NCBI GenBank assembly: GCA_026416775.1
Contig: JAOAEN010000059.1
Location: 1-7,523 of the forward strand
DNA: 7,523 bases
DNA from: Dehalococcoidales bacterium
GTDB taxonomy: Bacteria > Chloroflexota > Dehalococcoidia > Dehalococcoidales > RBG-16-60-22
Direction of reading: 5' to 3'
Position numbers and translations under genes: made by a program. Below, piece after piece: positions 1 through 5,787 of the stretch; the stretch's first letter is position 1, and the number at the start of each line of letters is the position of its first letter. The notes below the pieces were generated by a model that was not told where the DNA came from, did not search any database, and saw only the letters and a program-made list of their open reading frames with translations.

Positions 1-1104
1 GTCGGGGGCGTGCTGGTCCCGGAGAAAGACGAGCTGGGCTCAAGCGACCCCGCCGTTGTGGAACGCTGGCGGCGTGTCCTCTTCGTGGTGGTCGGCGGGC
101 GCGTAAGACTGACCGCAACAGTAGACCCGGAACTCCTCAAATGCGTGCTCAACGACATGGTGGTCGAGGCCGGGGTGAAACTGTACCTTCATTCCTGGGG
201 TACCCGGGCAATCCTCGCGGGCAGAGAGGTCAAAGGGGTCATCTTTGAAAGCAAGTCCGGCAGGCAGGCAGTGCTCGGCAAGGTCGTCATTGACGGCACC
301 GGCGACGGAGATATTATGGCCTCGGCGGGCGTGGAATTCGAGGACGCCTTTGAGCCCTCGATGAGAGCAGCTAACCTAGCCCTGGTATGGCGCTTTGGCA
401 ATGTTGACTTCAATCGCTTCTGCGAGTACAAGGAGACACACCGCAGCCGGTATGCCGAGCAAATGAGCGCCCTGACGAAGCTGACGGGTGGCATCCACGT
501 CATCCCCATTGCCAGCTCTCGTGCGGATGTGGTCTGGTTCAACAACCGCATCCCCGGGCTCAGCGCCACCAATGTGGAGCACCTTACCGAGGTAGAAGTG
601 AAGATGCGTCAGGTCATGCGGGTGACCTATGACTTCTTCAAAAAGAATATCCCCGGTTTTGAAGGCTCGTTCATTATGGATACCGCCTCCCAGATCGGCA
701 CCAGGGGCGGCCGGCGCATGATAGGTGCCTACGTCTATAATCAGGACGATCTAAGGAGAGGGGTCGTCCACGAGGACACGATCGCGGTGCTGCCCTCAAC
801 CAAGGGTGCGCCGGACTCCGGACCTCCATCAGAACAAAGCCCGCGTGCCTATATACCCTACCGGTCACTCCTGCCCCGCAGTGTCGAGGGGCTGCTGGTG
901 GCCTGTCGCGCCTTTTCCTCGGACATGATTACCAACGATGCCTTCAACTGGATACCCCACTGCATCGCCTTCGGAGAGGCCGCCGGTACGGCAGCCGCAC
1001 TGGCGGTAAAGGGGGGGATACCTCCCCGGAAGGTTGACCACCGCCTGCTGCAGCGGCAGCTCCTATCCCAGGGGGCACTTTTGCCGGGAGTAAAGGTCGC
1101 ATAA
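1..1104 (+). CDS. FAD-dependent oxidoreductase, 5' end outside the window
   Basis: The reading frame is open from the first base of the window to a TAA at 1102-1104 (367 visible residues). The GTG at 10 is just an internal codon, so the true start lies upstream and the N-terminal Rossmann GxGxxG motif is not visible. Diagnostic features of the FAD_oxidored family are present: an IDGTGDGD segment at visible residues 97-104, like the second FAD-contacting strand of this family, and a C-terminal block with LLVACRAFSSD followed by GEAAGTAAALAV at 325-336, the usual FAD-closing helix. These flavoproteins oxidise or reduce small organic substrates in the cytoplasm; the substrate here is unknown. 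The gene ends 53 bases before the aconitase X large subunit on the same strand, so the three genes may form one operon and act on the same compound. No membrane segment is seen in the visible part. Confidence 0.86.
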   Translation, partial: VGGVLVPEKDELGSSDPAVVERWRRVLFVVVGGRVRLTATVDPELLKCVLNDMVVEAGVKLYLHSWGTRAILAGREVKGVIFESKSGRQAVLGKVVIDGTGDGDIMASAGVEFEDAFEPSMRAANLALVWRFGNVDFNRFCEYKETHRSRYAEQMSALTKLTGGIHVIPIASSRADVVWFNNRIPGLSATNVEHLTEVEVKMRQVMRVTYDFFKKNIPGFEGSFIMDTASQIGTRGGRRMIGAYVYNQDDLRRGVVHEDTIAVLPSTKGAPDSGPPSEQSPRAYIPYRSLLPRSVEGLLVACRAFSSDMITNDAFNWIPHCIAFGEAAGTAAALAVKGGIPPRKVDHRLLQRQLLSQGALLPGVKVA

Positions 1105-1157
1105 ATAAACCTGTGTGTGCTATGATAGCGCAGAAGCCAACCTAACGGAGTAGCAAA

Positions 1158-2432
1158 ATGCGCCTGACCGATGAAGAAAAACGGATCCTAAATGGTGAGC
1201 GCGGCGAGATTGCCCAGCGCTGCATGAAGTTCCTGGTGGAATACGGGGAAGCCGCCGGGGCAGAGTACCTGGTGGACATCGACGGCACCGTGGACATGCA
1301 TCCTGGCGCCAACTGGGTGCCCGCCTATAGTGTCTCGCGTGAAGAGGTCGCCGCGCTGGCTGCCAGGGGCGAGAGGTTCAAGGTCCCCACCTTCTCCGAC
1401 AAGGCCACCGCACCCGGCTTCATCGTGGACGGCTGGGAGACATGCGGCGTCCACCCGAGCTGTGAGCCCGCCTTCCACCAGAAATGCCTCGATGACCTCA
1501 AGCCCTATATTGAGATGGGGATGATACCCACGTTTTCCTGCACCCATTACCTGGTCAGCTCGTTCTGGCCAGCCCCCGGGACACATTCCGCCTGGGTAGA
1601 AAGCTCGGCTATTCCCTGGGTAAATGCCGTGCTCGGCTCCAGAAGCAACTTTGACGGATGCTTCCAGACGGCTTATCTGGGCAAGGTCCCCGCTTACGAT
1701 ATGCACCTGACGGAGAACCGCGCCGCAACGGTGCTCGTCCGCTGTGAAACCGAGCTGAAACGGGACATGGACTACGATCTCTTCGGCTGGGCGGTCGGCG
1801 AAAGGCTGGGACTGAAGGTGCCGGCTCTGGTGGGCATCGGTCGTCCGACCACCGCCCAGCTCGTGAAAATGAATTCCTCCCTGAACACGGGCGGACAGGT
1901 ACGCATGTACCACATCCCCGGCATAACACCCGAAGCGCCGACACTGGAAGCAGCTTTCCAAGGAAAGAAACCGCGGGAGGTCATCTCCATCACCCGCGAT
2001 GACCTGCGGAGAGTCTATGACATGATGAATTATGGCTCCAGGGATGACGTAGACTTTGTCCACCTGGGGTGCCCGCACTACACCATCCAGGAGGTACGCA
2101 AGGTGGCAGAGCTGCTTGACGGCAAGAAATGCTCCGTCAGGCTGTGGGTCATGACCAGCCCCCAGGTCTATTCCCTCGCGGAGGCTGCCGGATACCGGAA
2201 AAAGATCGAAGCAGCCGGCGGGATGCTGCTGTCGGGGGCCTGTGCGGGGCTGCTTAAGGGCAATACCATGCCACCGGCCAACAAACCCAGTGTGATCGCC
2301 ACGGACTCTGCCAAACAGGACTATTACATTACCGGCCACTGCTACCCGGAGAAAGTCCAGGTACGCTATGGCACCATGGAAGACTGCATTGAAGCTGCGG
2401 TCACCGGAAGATGGAAAGGTGAGTGGAGATAA
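1158..2432 (+). CDS. Aconitase X large (catalytic) subunit, DUF521 family
   Basis: A 424-aa protein matching the aconitase X catalytic domain in length and motifs. Start ATG at 1158 is preceded by GGAG at 1147-1150 with a seven-base spacer. Candidate iron-sulfur ligands are C128 in FSCTHY, C305 in HLGCPH and C362 in ACAGLLKG, three cysteines placed as expected for the family's cluster; assigning them as ligands is inference. Characterised members are hydro-lyases: bacterial cis-3-hydroxy-L-proline dehydratase and archaeal phosphomevalonate dehydratase. It should work in the cytoplasm as a heterodimer with the small subunit encoded nine bases downstream. No mevalonate-pathway or proline-catabolism gene is visible nearby, so the substrate cannot be chosen. 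The upstream flavoprotein suggests a short catabolic or modification pathway. I see no frameshift or missing region. Confidence 0.92.
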   Translation: MRLTDEEKRILNGERGEIAQRCMKFLVEYGEAAGAEYLVDIDGTVDMHPGANWVPAYSVSREEVAALAARGERFKVPTFSDKATAPGFIVDGWETCGVHPSCEPAFHQKCLDDLKPYIEMGMIPTFSCTHYLVSSFWPAPGTHSAWVESSAIPWVNAVLGSRSNFDGCFQTAYLGKVPAYDMHLTENRAATVLVRCETELKRDMDYDLFGWAVGERLGLKVPALVGIGRPTTAQLVKMNSSLNTGGQVRMYHIPGITPEAPTLEAAFQGKKPREVISITRDDLRRVYDMMNYGSRDDVDFVHLGCPHYTIQEVRKVAELLDGKKCSVRLWVMTSPQVYSLAEAAGYRKKIEAAGGMLLSGACAGLLKGNTMPPANKPSVIATDSAKQDYYITGHCYPEKVQVRYGTMEDCIEAAVTGRWKGEWR

Positions 2433-2441
2433 GCTGGAAAA

Positions 2442-2879
2442 ATGAACAAGCAGACAGAGAGGATCATCCTCAAGGGCAGAAAAGTCATCGGTGGTGTTGC
2501 CGAAGGCGAGGCATTGGTCTCAAAAATGCCGCTCATGGGCTGGGGGAATGTCGACCCGCAAAGGGGATACACCACGGAAAGGAACCATCCCCTTTTTGAA
2601 ATCCCTTTTAAAGGTAAAGTGCTGGTCTTCACCGAGCCCCGCGGTTCCGGGGGGTTTGTCTCCTACGGTATGTCGCGAATGTTCGGCACACACCCCGCGG
2701 CTTTCGTCTACCGCAAGGGCAACAACCTTACCGTTTTTGCCGCCATGGTGGCAAATGTCCCCACTGTTACCGATTTCGACCAGGACCCCACCGAGGTCAT
2801 CGAGACCGGTGATCACGTCATCGTCAACGGGGACAAGGGCATCGTCGAGGTAATCAAGAAAAGAAAGACGGGCAGGTAA
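2442..2879 (+). CDS. Aconitase X small (swivel) subunit, DUF126 family
   Basis: A 145-aa protein of normal length for the aconitase X swivel domain. The N-terminal block LKGRKVIGGVAEGEALVS (residues 10-27) is the family hallmark. PRGSGG at 66-71 and the following FGTHPAAFVYRKGN segment match the loop that brings a serine (probably S69) to the active site of the large subunit; the role of S69 is inferred from the family. The ATG at 2442 lies nine bases after the large-subunit stop, so the pair is almost certainly co-transcribed and translationally coupled. A purine-rich stretch around 2425-2440 (GGAGAT, GGAAAA) may serve as ribosome binding site. The two genes are separate here, unlike family members that carry both domains in one chain. 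A short TAACCC/GGGTTA hairpin (2877-2893) includes the stop codon but has no T-run. Confidence 0.92.
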   Translation: MNKQTERIILKGRKVIGGVAEGEALVSKMPLMGWGNVDPQRGYTTERNHPLFEIPFKGKVLVFTEPRGSGGFVSYGMSRMFGTHPAAFVYRKGNNLTVFAAMVANVPTVTDFDQDPTEVIETGDHVIVNGDKGIVEVIKKRKTGR

Positions 2880-3015
2880 CCCACCCCGGGTTATCGGGCC
2901 AAGAACACTGGCCGCAAACAGGAACGAAGACCTTAAAAGGGTATTTCAAAAAGTTCAGCGGCGGCTTTCCGAACCGCATCGATCAGGGCATCTGCCTTCC
3001 CCTGATGGGCATCCA

Positions 3016-3035
3016 TCACCTGAAAGAGCAGGTGA
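3016..3035 (-). other. Hairpin just after the toroid-protein gene
   Basis: TCACCTG and CAGGTGA form a perfect seven-base stem around a six-base loop, starting five bases beyond the stop codon (3040-3042) of the minus-strand gene. No T-run follows on either strand, so it is a possible mRNA-end or processing structure rather than a convincing intrinsic terminator. The remaining convergent gap (2880-3015) contains only a frame of gene-like composition, described in the findings. Confidence 0.35.
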
Positions 3036-3039
3036 CTAT

Positions 3040-3912
3040 CTACATGACCCCTGCCTCCTTCAGGACGGCAAGGGCATAGTAGGTATATTCCAGAGTGGGG
3101 ATACCGATAACCGTTGCCCGGGCAAAGCCGCCGTTCTGCCGCCGGCATTCCATAACAAATCTCACGACTTTGTCCGGGAAGCGCGTCTTTTCCCCCAGGC
3201 TGGCAAGCCCCATGACCAGCCAGTACACCTCTTCAATAAACTGCACCTGCCAGTTTTCCTCCCTTTTCCTGAGGTAATCCCTCGTAGCTCTGGGGCTTAC
3301 TGCCTCCGTCCCAAGCATCTTCTGGATTGCGAGAGCATAAAAAGTTGACGCCAGGGTTGAAAGCCCACCGGAGCCGTAACCCCCGTCCGGTCTTAGGAAA
3401 CCGACGGTAAAGCGCTTGACCTTTTCCCTGTCAAACCTCGCCCCGATTATCGATAGGACTCTGACGGCGCGGAAGGTGTCCTGCAGCTCTGAGGGCACTT
3501 CCACGTCGATGTCCTCACAGGCCCCGAAGCCCCCAGCTTCATTCCGGAGGGACATCACCCGCTGCCGGGCATGACTTTTGAACTCGTCGGTTAAACACCC
3601 GAGCTCGCCCAGAACTTCGGTGGCAGCAAAAATGCCGCTTAAACCGACGGAGGTACCACCCCGGAGGTCACCGAGAAAGAAGCCGGCTACAGCCTCGGGA
3701 CGGTCAGGTCTTAACCCCAGAAGGGAGAGGCCCTTAACAGCAAAGAAGGTGTCCATGCCGCTTGATGGCGGGACGCGGGCAAAGAAGTAGCCGCCGTCCT
3801 CCAGATGGCAGCGCTCTATATACCTGACCACCTCCTGGCGAAAAGCCGCACCCGGCCCCAGGGGAGCCCCGTATTCCGTCAATAGATCCAGGCGCAGGGT
3901 AGGCCCGTTCAT
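3040..3912 (-). CDS. Prenyltransferase/squalene-cyclase repeat (alpha-alpha toroid) protein
   Basis: A 290-aa soluble-looking protein with four repeats of the protein-prenyltransferase beta-subunit / terpene-cyclase type. Each has a GG-aromatic turn followed some 15-35 residues later by a helix of the T/S-F/Y-x-A type: GGYF at 40, GGFG at 127, GGYG at 177 and GGF at 261, the last followed by LEYTYYALAVL. It lacks a DxDD catalytic motif, and I cannot identify a convincing zinc-ligand set of a protein prenyltransferase, so catalysis is not established. No signal peptide or membrane helix is apparent. The ATG at 3912 has a GGTGAG element at 3921-3916, rather close to the start. It is the first and apparently only gene behind the fluoride riboswitch and terminator at 3933-4020, and it converges on the aconitase X operon. 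Function is unknown; regulation by fluoride is a strong inference. A different-frame extension exists after its stop. Confidence 0.85.
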   Translation of the reverse strand: MNGPTLRLDLLTEYGAPLGPGAAFRQEVVRYIERCHLEDGGYFFARVPPSSGMDTFFAVKGLSLLGLRPDRPEAVAGFFLGDLRGGTSVGLSGIFAATEVLGELGCLTDEFKSHARQRVMSLRNEAGGFGACEDIDVEVPSELQDTFRAVRVLSIIGARFDREKVKRFTVGFLRPDGGYGSGGLSTLASTFYALAIQKMLGTEAVSPRATRDYLRKREENWQVQFIEEVYWLVMGLASLGEKTRFPDKVVRFVMECRRQNGGFARATVIGIPTLEYTYYALAVLKEAGVM

Positions 3913-3932
3913 AAGCTCACCACTAGAGCATT

Positions 3933-3965
3933 AAAAAAGCCCCTACCAGCATTGCCAGTAGAGGC
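3933..3965 (-). terminator. Intrinsic terminator (expression platform of the fluoride riboswitch)
   Basis: On the minus strand GCCTCTAC (3965-3958) pairs with GTAGGGGC (3946-3939), including one T-G pair. The stem can continue inward through wobble and GC pairs to an AAT loop, and it is followed directly by six T residues (3938-3933). Its 5' arm is the same GCCTC that forms the 3' strand of the aptamer pseudoknot, so ligand-stabilised aptamer and terminator are mutually exclusive. This predicts transcription of the downstream gene only when the ligand is bound. The terminator ends 20 bases before the start codon at 3912. Confidence 0.9.
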
Positions 3966-4020
3966 TATCATCCTCCAATAGGCTTTTCGGGGAAACTACC
4001 CCGGGCGAGCCTCATCGCCC
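3956..4020 (-). ncRNA. Fluoride riboswitch (crcB motif)
   Basis: On the minus strand the RNA begins GGGCGATGAGGCTCGCCC (4020-4003) and ends TGATAGCCTCTACTG (3970-3956). This is almost the Thermotoga petrophila fluoride aptamer, as I recall that sequence. GGGCG (4020-4016) pairs with CGCCC (4007-4003). The loop strand GAGGCU (4013-4008) forms a six-pair pseudoknot with AGCCUC (3966-3961). Relative to the Thermotoga RNA, the last pair is U-A instead of C-G, a compensatory change. The fluoride/magnesium-contacting AUG (4015-4013) and UGAU (3970-3967) are retained. The internal stem is atypical: TCCCC (3993-3989) pairs with GGAGGA (3976-3971) with one bulged A, and a longer joining segment precedes it, in which GGGG (4002-3999) could instead pair with CCCC. 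The gene controlled is the toroid-repeat protein at 3912. Confidence 0.94.
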
Positions 4021-4055
4021 GTATATATTATATCAGAAGATGGCCCCTTTGAAAA
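4021..4055 (-). promoter_or_regulatory. Promoter of the riboswitch and toroid-protein gene
   Basis: A perfect -10 TATAAT at 4032-4027 and a -35-like TTTTCA at 4055-4050 (four of six matches) are separated by 17 bases. The predicted start, six bases after the -10, is the G at 4020, exactly the first base of the riboswitch P1 stem. That agreement supports both calls. Confidence 0.8.
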
Positions 4056-4138
4056 TGGACCATGAAGATGCCCGGAAATCCGAAGCTGAAGCACGCCAAC
4101 AAAGCACCCGGAACGGCAACAGCACTACCAATTAATAA

Positions 4139-4211
4139 TGGGCGGTATAGGACTTGAACCTATGACCCCTTGCGTGTGAAGCAAGTGCTCTAACCACTGA
4201 GCTAACCGCCC
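4139..4211 (-). tRNA. tRNA-Val (anticodon CAC)
   Basis: A complete 73-nt cloverleaf on the minus strand. The acceptor stem GGGCGGT (4211-4205) pairs with ACCGCCC (4146-4140), with discriminator A at 4139. The D stem is GCTC/GAGC. The anticodon stem CTTGC/GCAAG encloses the loop TTCACAC, with anticodon CAC at 4178-4176. The T arm ATAGG-TTCAAGT-CCTAT is intact. CCA is not encoded (TTA follows), so it must be added after transcription. The anticodon reads GUG valine codons. Confidence 0.97.
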
Positions 4212-4223
4212 GAAACCACCTTC

Positions 4224-4252
4224 ATTTTAGCCCCAAAAATGAGCTTTGTAAA
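4224..4252 (-). promoter_or_regulatory. Promoter of tRNA-Val
   Basis: TTTACA at 4252-4247 (five of six -35 matches) and TAAAAT at 4229-4224 are separated by exactly 17 bases, with a predicted start about six bases upstream of the mature tRNA 5' end. This marks 4212-4252 as native chromosomal sequence belonging to the tRNA and not part of the adjacent recombinase. Confidence 0.7.
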
Positions 4253-4372
4253 GATGGAGCTCTTGCTTCGGCGAATTTTTGCAGTGACATAGGAAGTTTA
4301 CTTCACGGTTACCAGCTCTGCGCGGCAACTGAGGGTAAGAGCCGCAAGGCGATTACCATTGTCAGCGACAGC

Positions 4373-5317
4373 GTGCGGTATTTTGTGGATTTCCTCGCTT
4401 CCCGGGGACTCAGCACTGAGGTCACAAAGATCACGCCTTACTACATCCGGGCATTCATCATGTATCTGCAGCAAAAACGGTGCTTTTCCAATCACAGGCT
4501 CAATCGTCCCAAGGAAAAGTCCCTTTCCGGTCATACCGTAAACTGCTACCTGCGCAGCGTGAGGGCTTTCTTCTCCTGGCTTGTCTCGGAGGGCATTATT
4601 GAGAATAGCCCTTTCGACCGGGTCAAAATCCCCAAGGCTCCGAAAAAGGTCATTCCGACGTTTTCCGATTCCCAGATCCAGGACCTCATCTCCGTTATTG
4701 ATATCCGAAGCCCCGAAGGCTTCCGTGACTATACCATCATCCTCGTCCTCCTTGATACTGCCATGAGGGTGTCCGAGCTCTGCCATCTTCAGCTTGATGA
4801 TGTCTGGCTTGAAGACGGCTTGCTCAAAGTGCTCGGTAAAGGCAACAAGGAGCGACTGATACCCATCGGAAAACAGGTGCAGAAATGCCTCTGGCGCTAC
4901 ATCAGCAGGTACCGCCCTGAACCCCAGCTGCCAAACTGCAACCACGTTTTTCTTACTAGGGATGGCAGACCTCTGACCAAAGACCGGGTGGAGAAGATCA
5001 TTGCCCGTTACGGCAAAAAAGCAGCTCTTACTGGCGTGAGATGCTCACCGCATACCTTTCGCCATACCGCAACCTTAAAGTTTCTCCGCAACGGCGGGGA
5101 TGTTTTCACTCTGCAGAAGATGCTGGGTCATGCTAGCCTTGAAATGACAAGACGCTATTGTGAGCTTGCCGATATTGATGTCAAGAAAGCCCATACCACC
5201 GCAAGCCCCGTGGATAACCTTTTTGGCAGGATAAACCTGCGGTCAAAGAATTCTAATGTGGAAAAGAAGAAAAGTACGCTCAGGCGCGCAGCAGGTCACG
5301 GGCAAGACGGATCATGA
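4373..5317 (+). CDS. Tyrosine recombinase/integrase, probably 5'-truncated
   Basis: The catalytic domain of a tyrosine recombinase is complete. From the GTG at 4373 the residues are R132 (TAMRVSE), K156 (GKGNKER), H227-x-x-R230 (HTFR), H253 (LGH) and nucleophile Y262 (RRYCEL). These enzymes cut and rejoin DNA at att or dif-like sites. The SAM-like core-binding domain is incomplete from this start. In the same frame, homology to the second recombinase continues upstream to about 4286 (YQL..., then TEGKSRKAITIV). No ATG, GTG or TTG exists in frame between the TGA at 4163 and 4373, and the GTG at 4373 lacks a visible Shine-Dalgarno. So either the start was lost by truncation near the tRNA promoter, or a non-standard start such as ATA at 4289 is used. 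The 3' end overlaps the opposite-strand gene by 38 bases. About 60% identity by eye to the recombinase at 5788 in the catalytic domain. Confidence 0.8.
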   Translation: MRYFVDFLASRGLSTEVTKITPYYIRAFIMYLQQKRCFSNHRLNRPKEKSLSGHTVNCYLRSVRAFFSWLVSEGIIENSPFDRVKIPKAPKKVIPTFSDSQIQDLISVIDIRSPEGFRDYTIILVLLDTAMRVSELCHLQLDDVWLEDGLLKVLGKGNKERLIPIGKQVQKCLWRYISRYRPEPQLPNCNHVFLTRDGRPLTKDRVEKIIARYGKKAALTGVRCSPHTFRHTATLKFLRNGGDVFTLQKMLGHASLEMTRRYCELADIDVKKAHTTASPVDNLFGRINLRSKNSNVEKKKSTLRRAAGHGQDGS

Positions 5318-5702
5318 GCACCAGTACCACCAGTGCCATGAACTGAGTAAATATGAGGCTGAGCCGCGCATGACTACTACCCGGGTGACCATACCAGCAG
5401 GTCAAGGGGGCAGACTGCAGCGATATTCCTGCCTGCTCTGAGGCAGGATTAGCCTCCTGCGCCCGGAGCTGTCTCAAGCGCTCGGGGGCATCGGGGTATT
5501 TCCTTACCCATCTCATTACCGTCTCCGGTGTGGGGCGATCGGCACCTTTTTGCTTGATTTCACCCGGGAATTCTTTCTCCAGGATTTCCTGTAACTCATG
5601 CCATCTGAGATAACCCGGCTTTATACCGTTAAGATAAAGCTCGACCGCTCGGGCAATGAGTCTTCCCGAGTAGCTCGGCCCTAATCCACTCGGCAAGTAC
5701 AT
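5280..5702 (-). CDS. Small putative helix-turn-helix protein with C-terminal membrane anchor
   Basis: I chose the ATG at 5702 (140 aa), preceded by AGGTGG at 5713-5708 with a five-base spacer; an upstream in-frame GTG at 5711 would add three residues and has no ribosome site. I do not recognise the family. Residues about 15-70 (SGRLIARAVELYL... LRWHELQEILEKEF... PTPETVMRWVRKYP) look like a helix-turn-helix of the transposase or regulator kind, rich in charged residues. A low-complexity linker with a lone cysteine follows. Then comes a hydrophobic stretch near residues 114-133 (LIFTQFMALVVLVLMI) followed by RLARDLLRA, a good candidate for one membrane helix with a positively charged cytoplasmic end. 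It lies between two related recombinases on the opposite strand and converges on the first, overlapping it by 38 bases. A role in controlling the element is a guess. Confidence 0.68.
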   Translation of the reverse strand: MYLPSGLGPSYSGRLIARAVELYLNGIKPGYLRWHELQEILEKEFPGEIKQKGADRPTPETVMRWVRKYPDAPERLRQLRAQEANPASEQAGISLQSAPLTCWYGHPGSSHARLSLIFTQFMALVVLVLMIRLARDLLRA

Positions 5703-5710
5703 CACTCCCA

Positions 5711-5737
5711 CCTATTTTAAGCCTATTTTAAGCTTAA
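5711..5737. repeat. Tandem 11-bp repeat with adjoining palindrome
   Basis: CCTATTTTAAG occurs twice with no gap (5711-5721 and 5722-5732), and the second copy runs into the perfect palindrome TTAAGCTTAA (5728-5737). On the minus strand each copy reads CTTAAAATAGG, holding a TAAAAT box, and the last copy supplies the AGG of the ribosome site of the small gene starting at 5702. It lies between the divergent starts at 5702 and 5788. It could be an operator or a promoter with duplicated -10 element; neither is proven. Confidence 0.6.
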
Positions 5738-5787
5738 TCACTCTCCCACTATTCTAGGCACCATATTATATTGGAATCAAGGGGAAG

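Noticed and set aside
1121..1126. TATGAT between the oxidoreductase and aconitase X genes as a promoter -10.
   Set aside because: No -35-like hexamer sits at a proper distance; the short gap fits a single operon.
1188..2339. A 383-codon open frame antisense to the aconitase X large subunit.
   Set aside because: The plus-strand gene in the same interval has full family motifs; the antisense frame has histidine/glycine-rich random-looking composition caused by the GC-rich codon pattern of the real gene.
4062..4156. A 31-codon plus-strand frame beginning ATG AAG ATG CCC with gene-like composition.
   Set aside because: It has no ribosome site, and it runs antisense through the riboswitch-promoter upstream area into the tRNA gene, whose sequence is fixed by the tRNA.
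4298..4945. A 215-codon minus-strand frame opposite the first recombinase.
   Set aside because: It is the shadow of conserved recombinase codons; a comparable shadow frame appears opposite the same region of the second recombinase.
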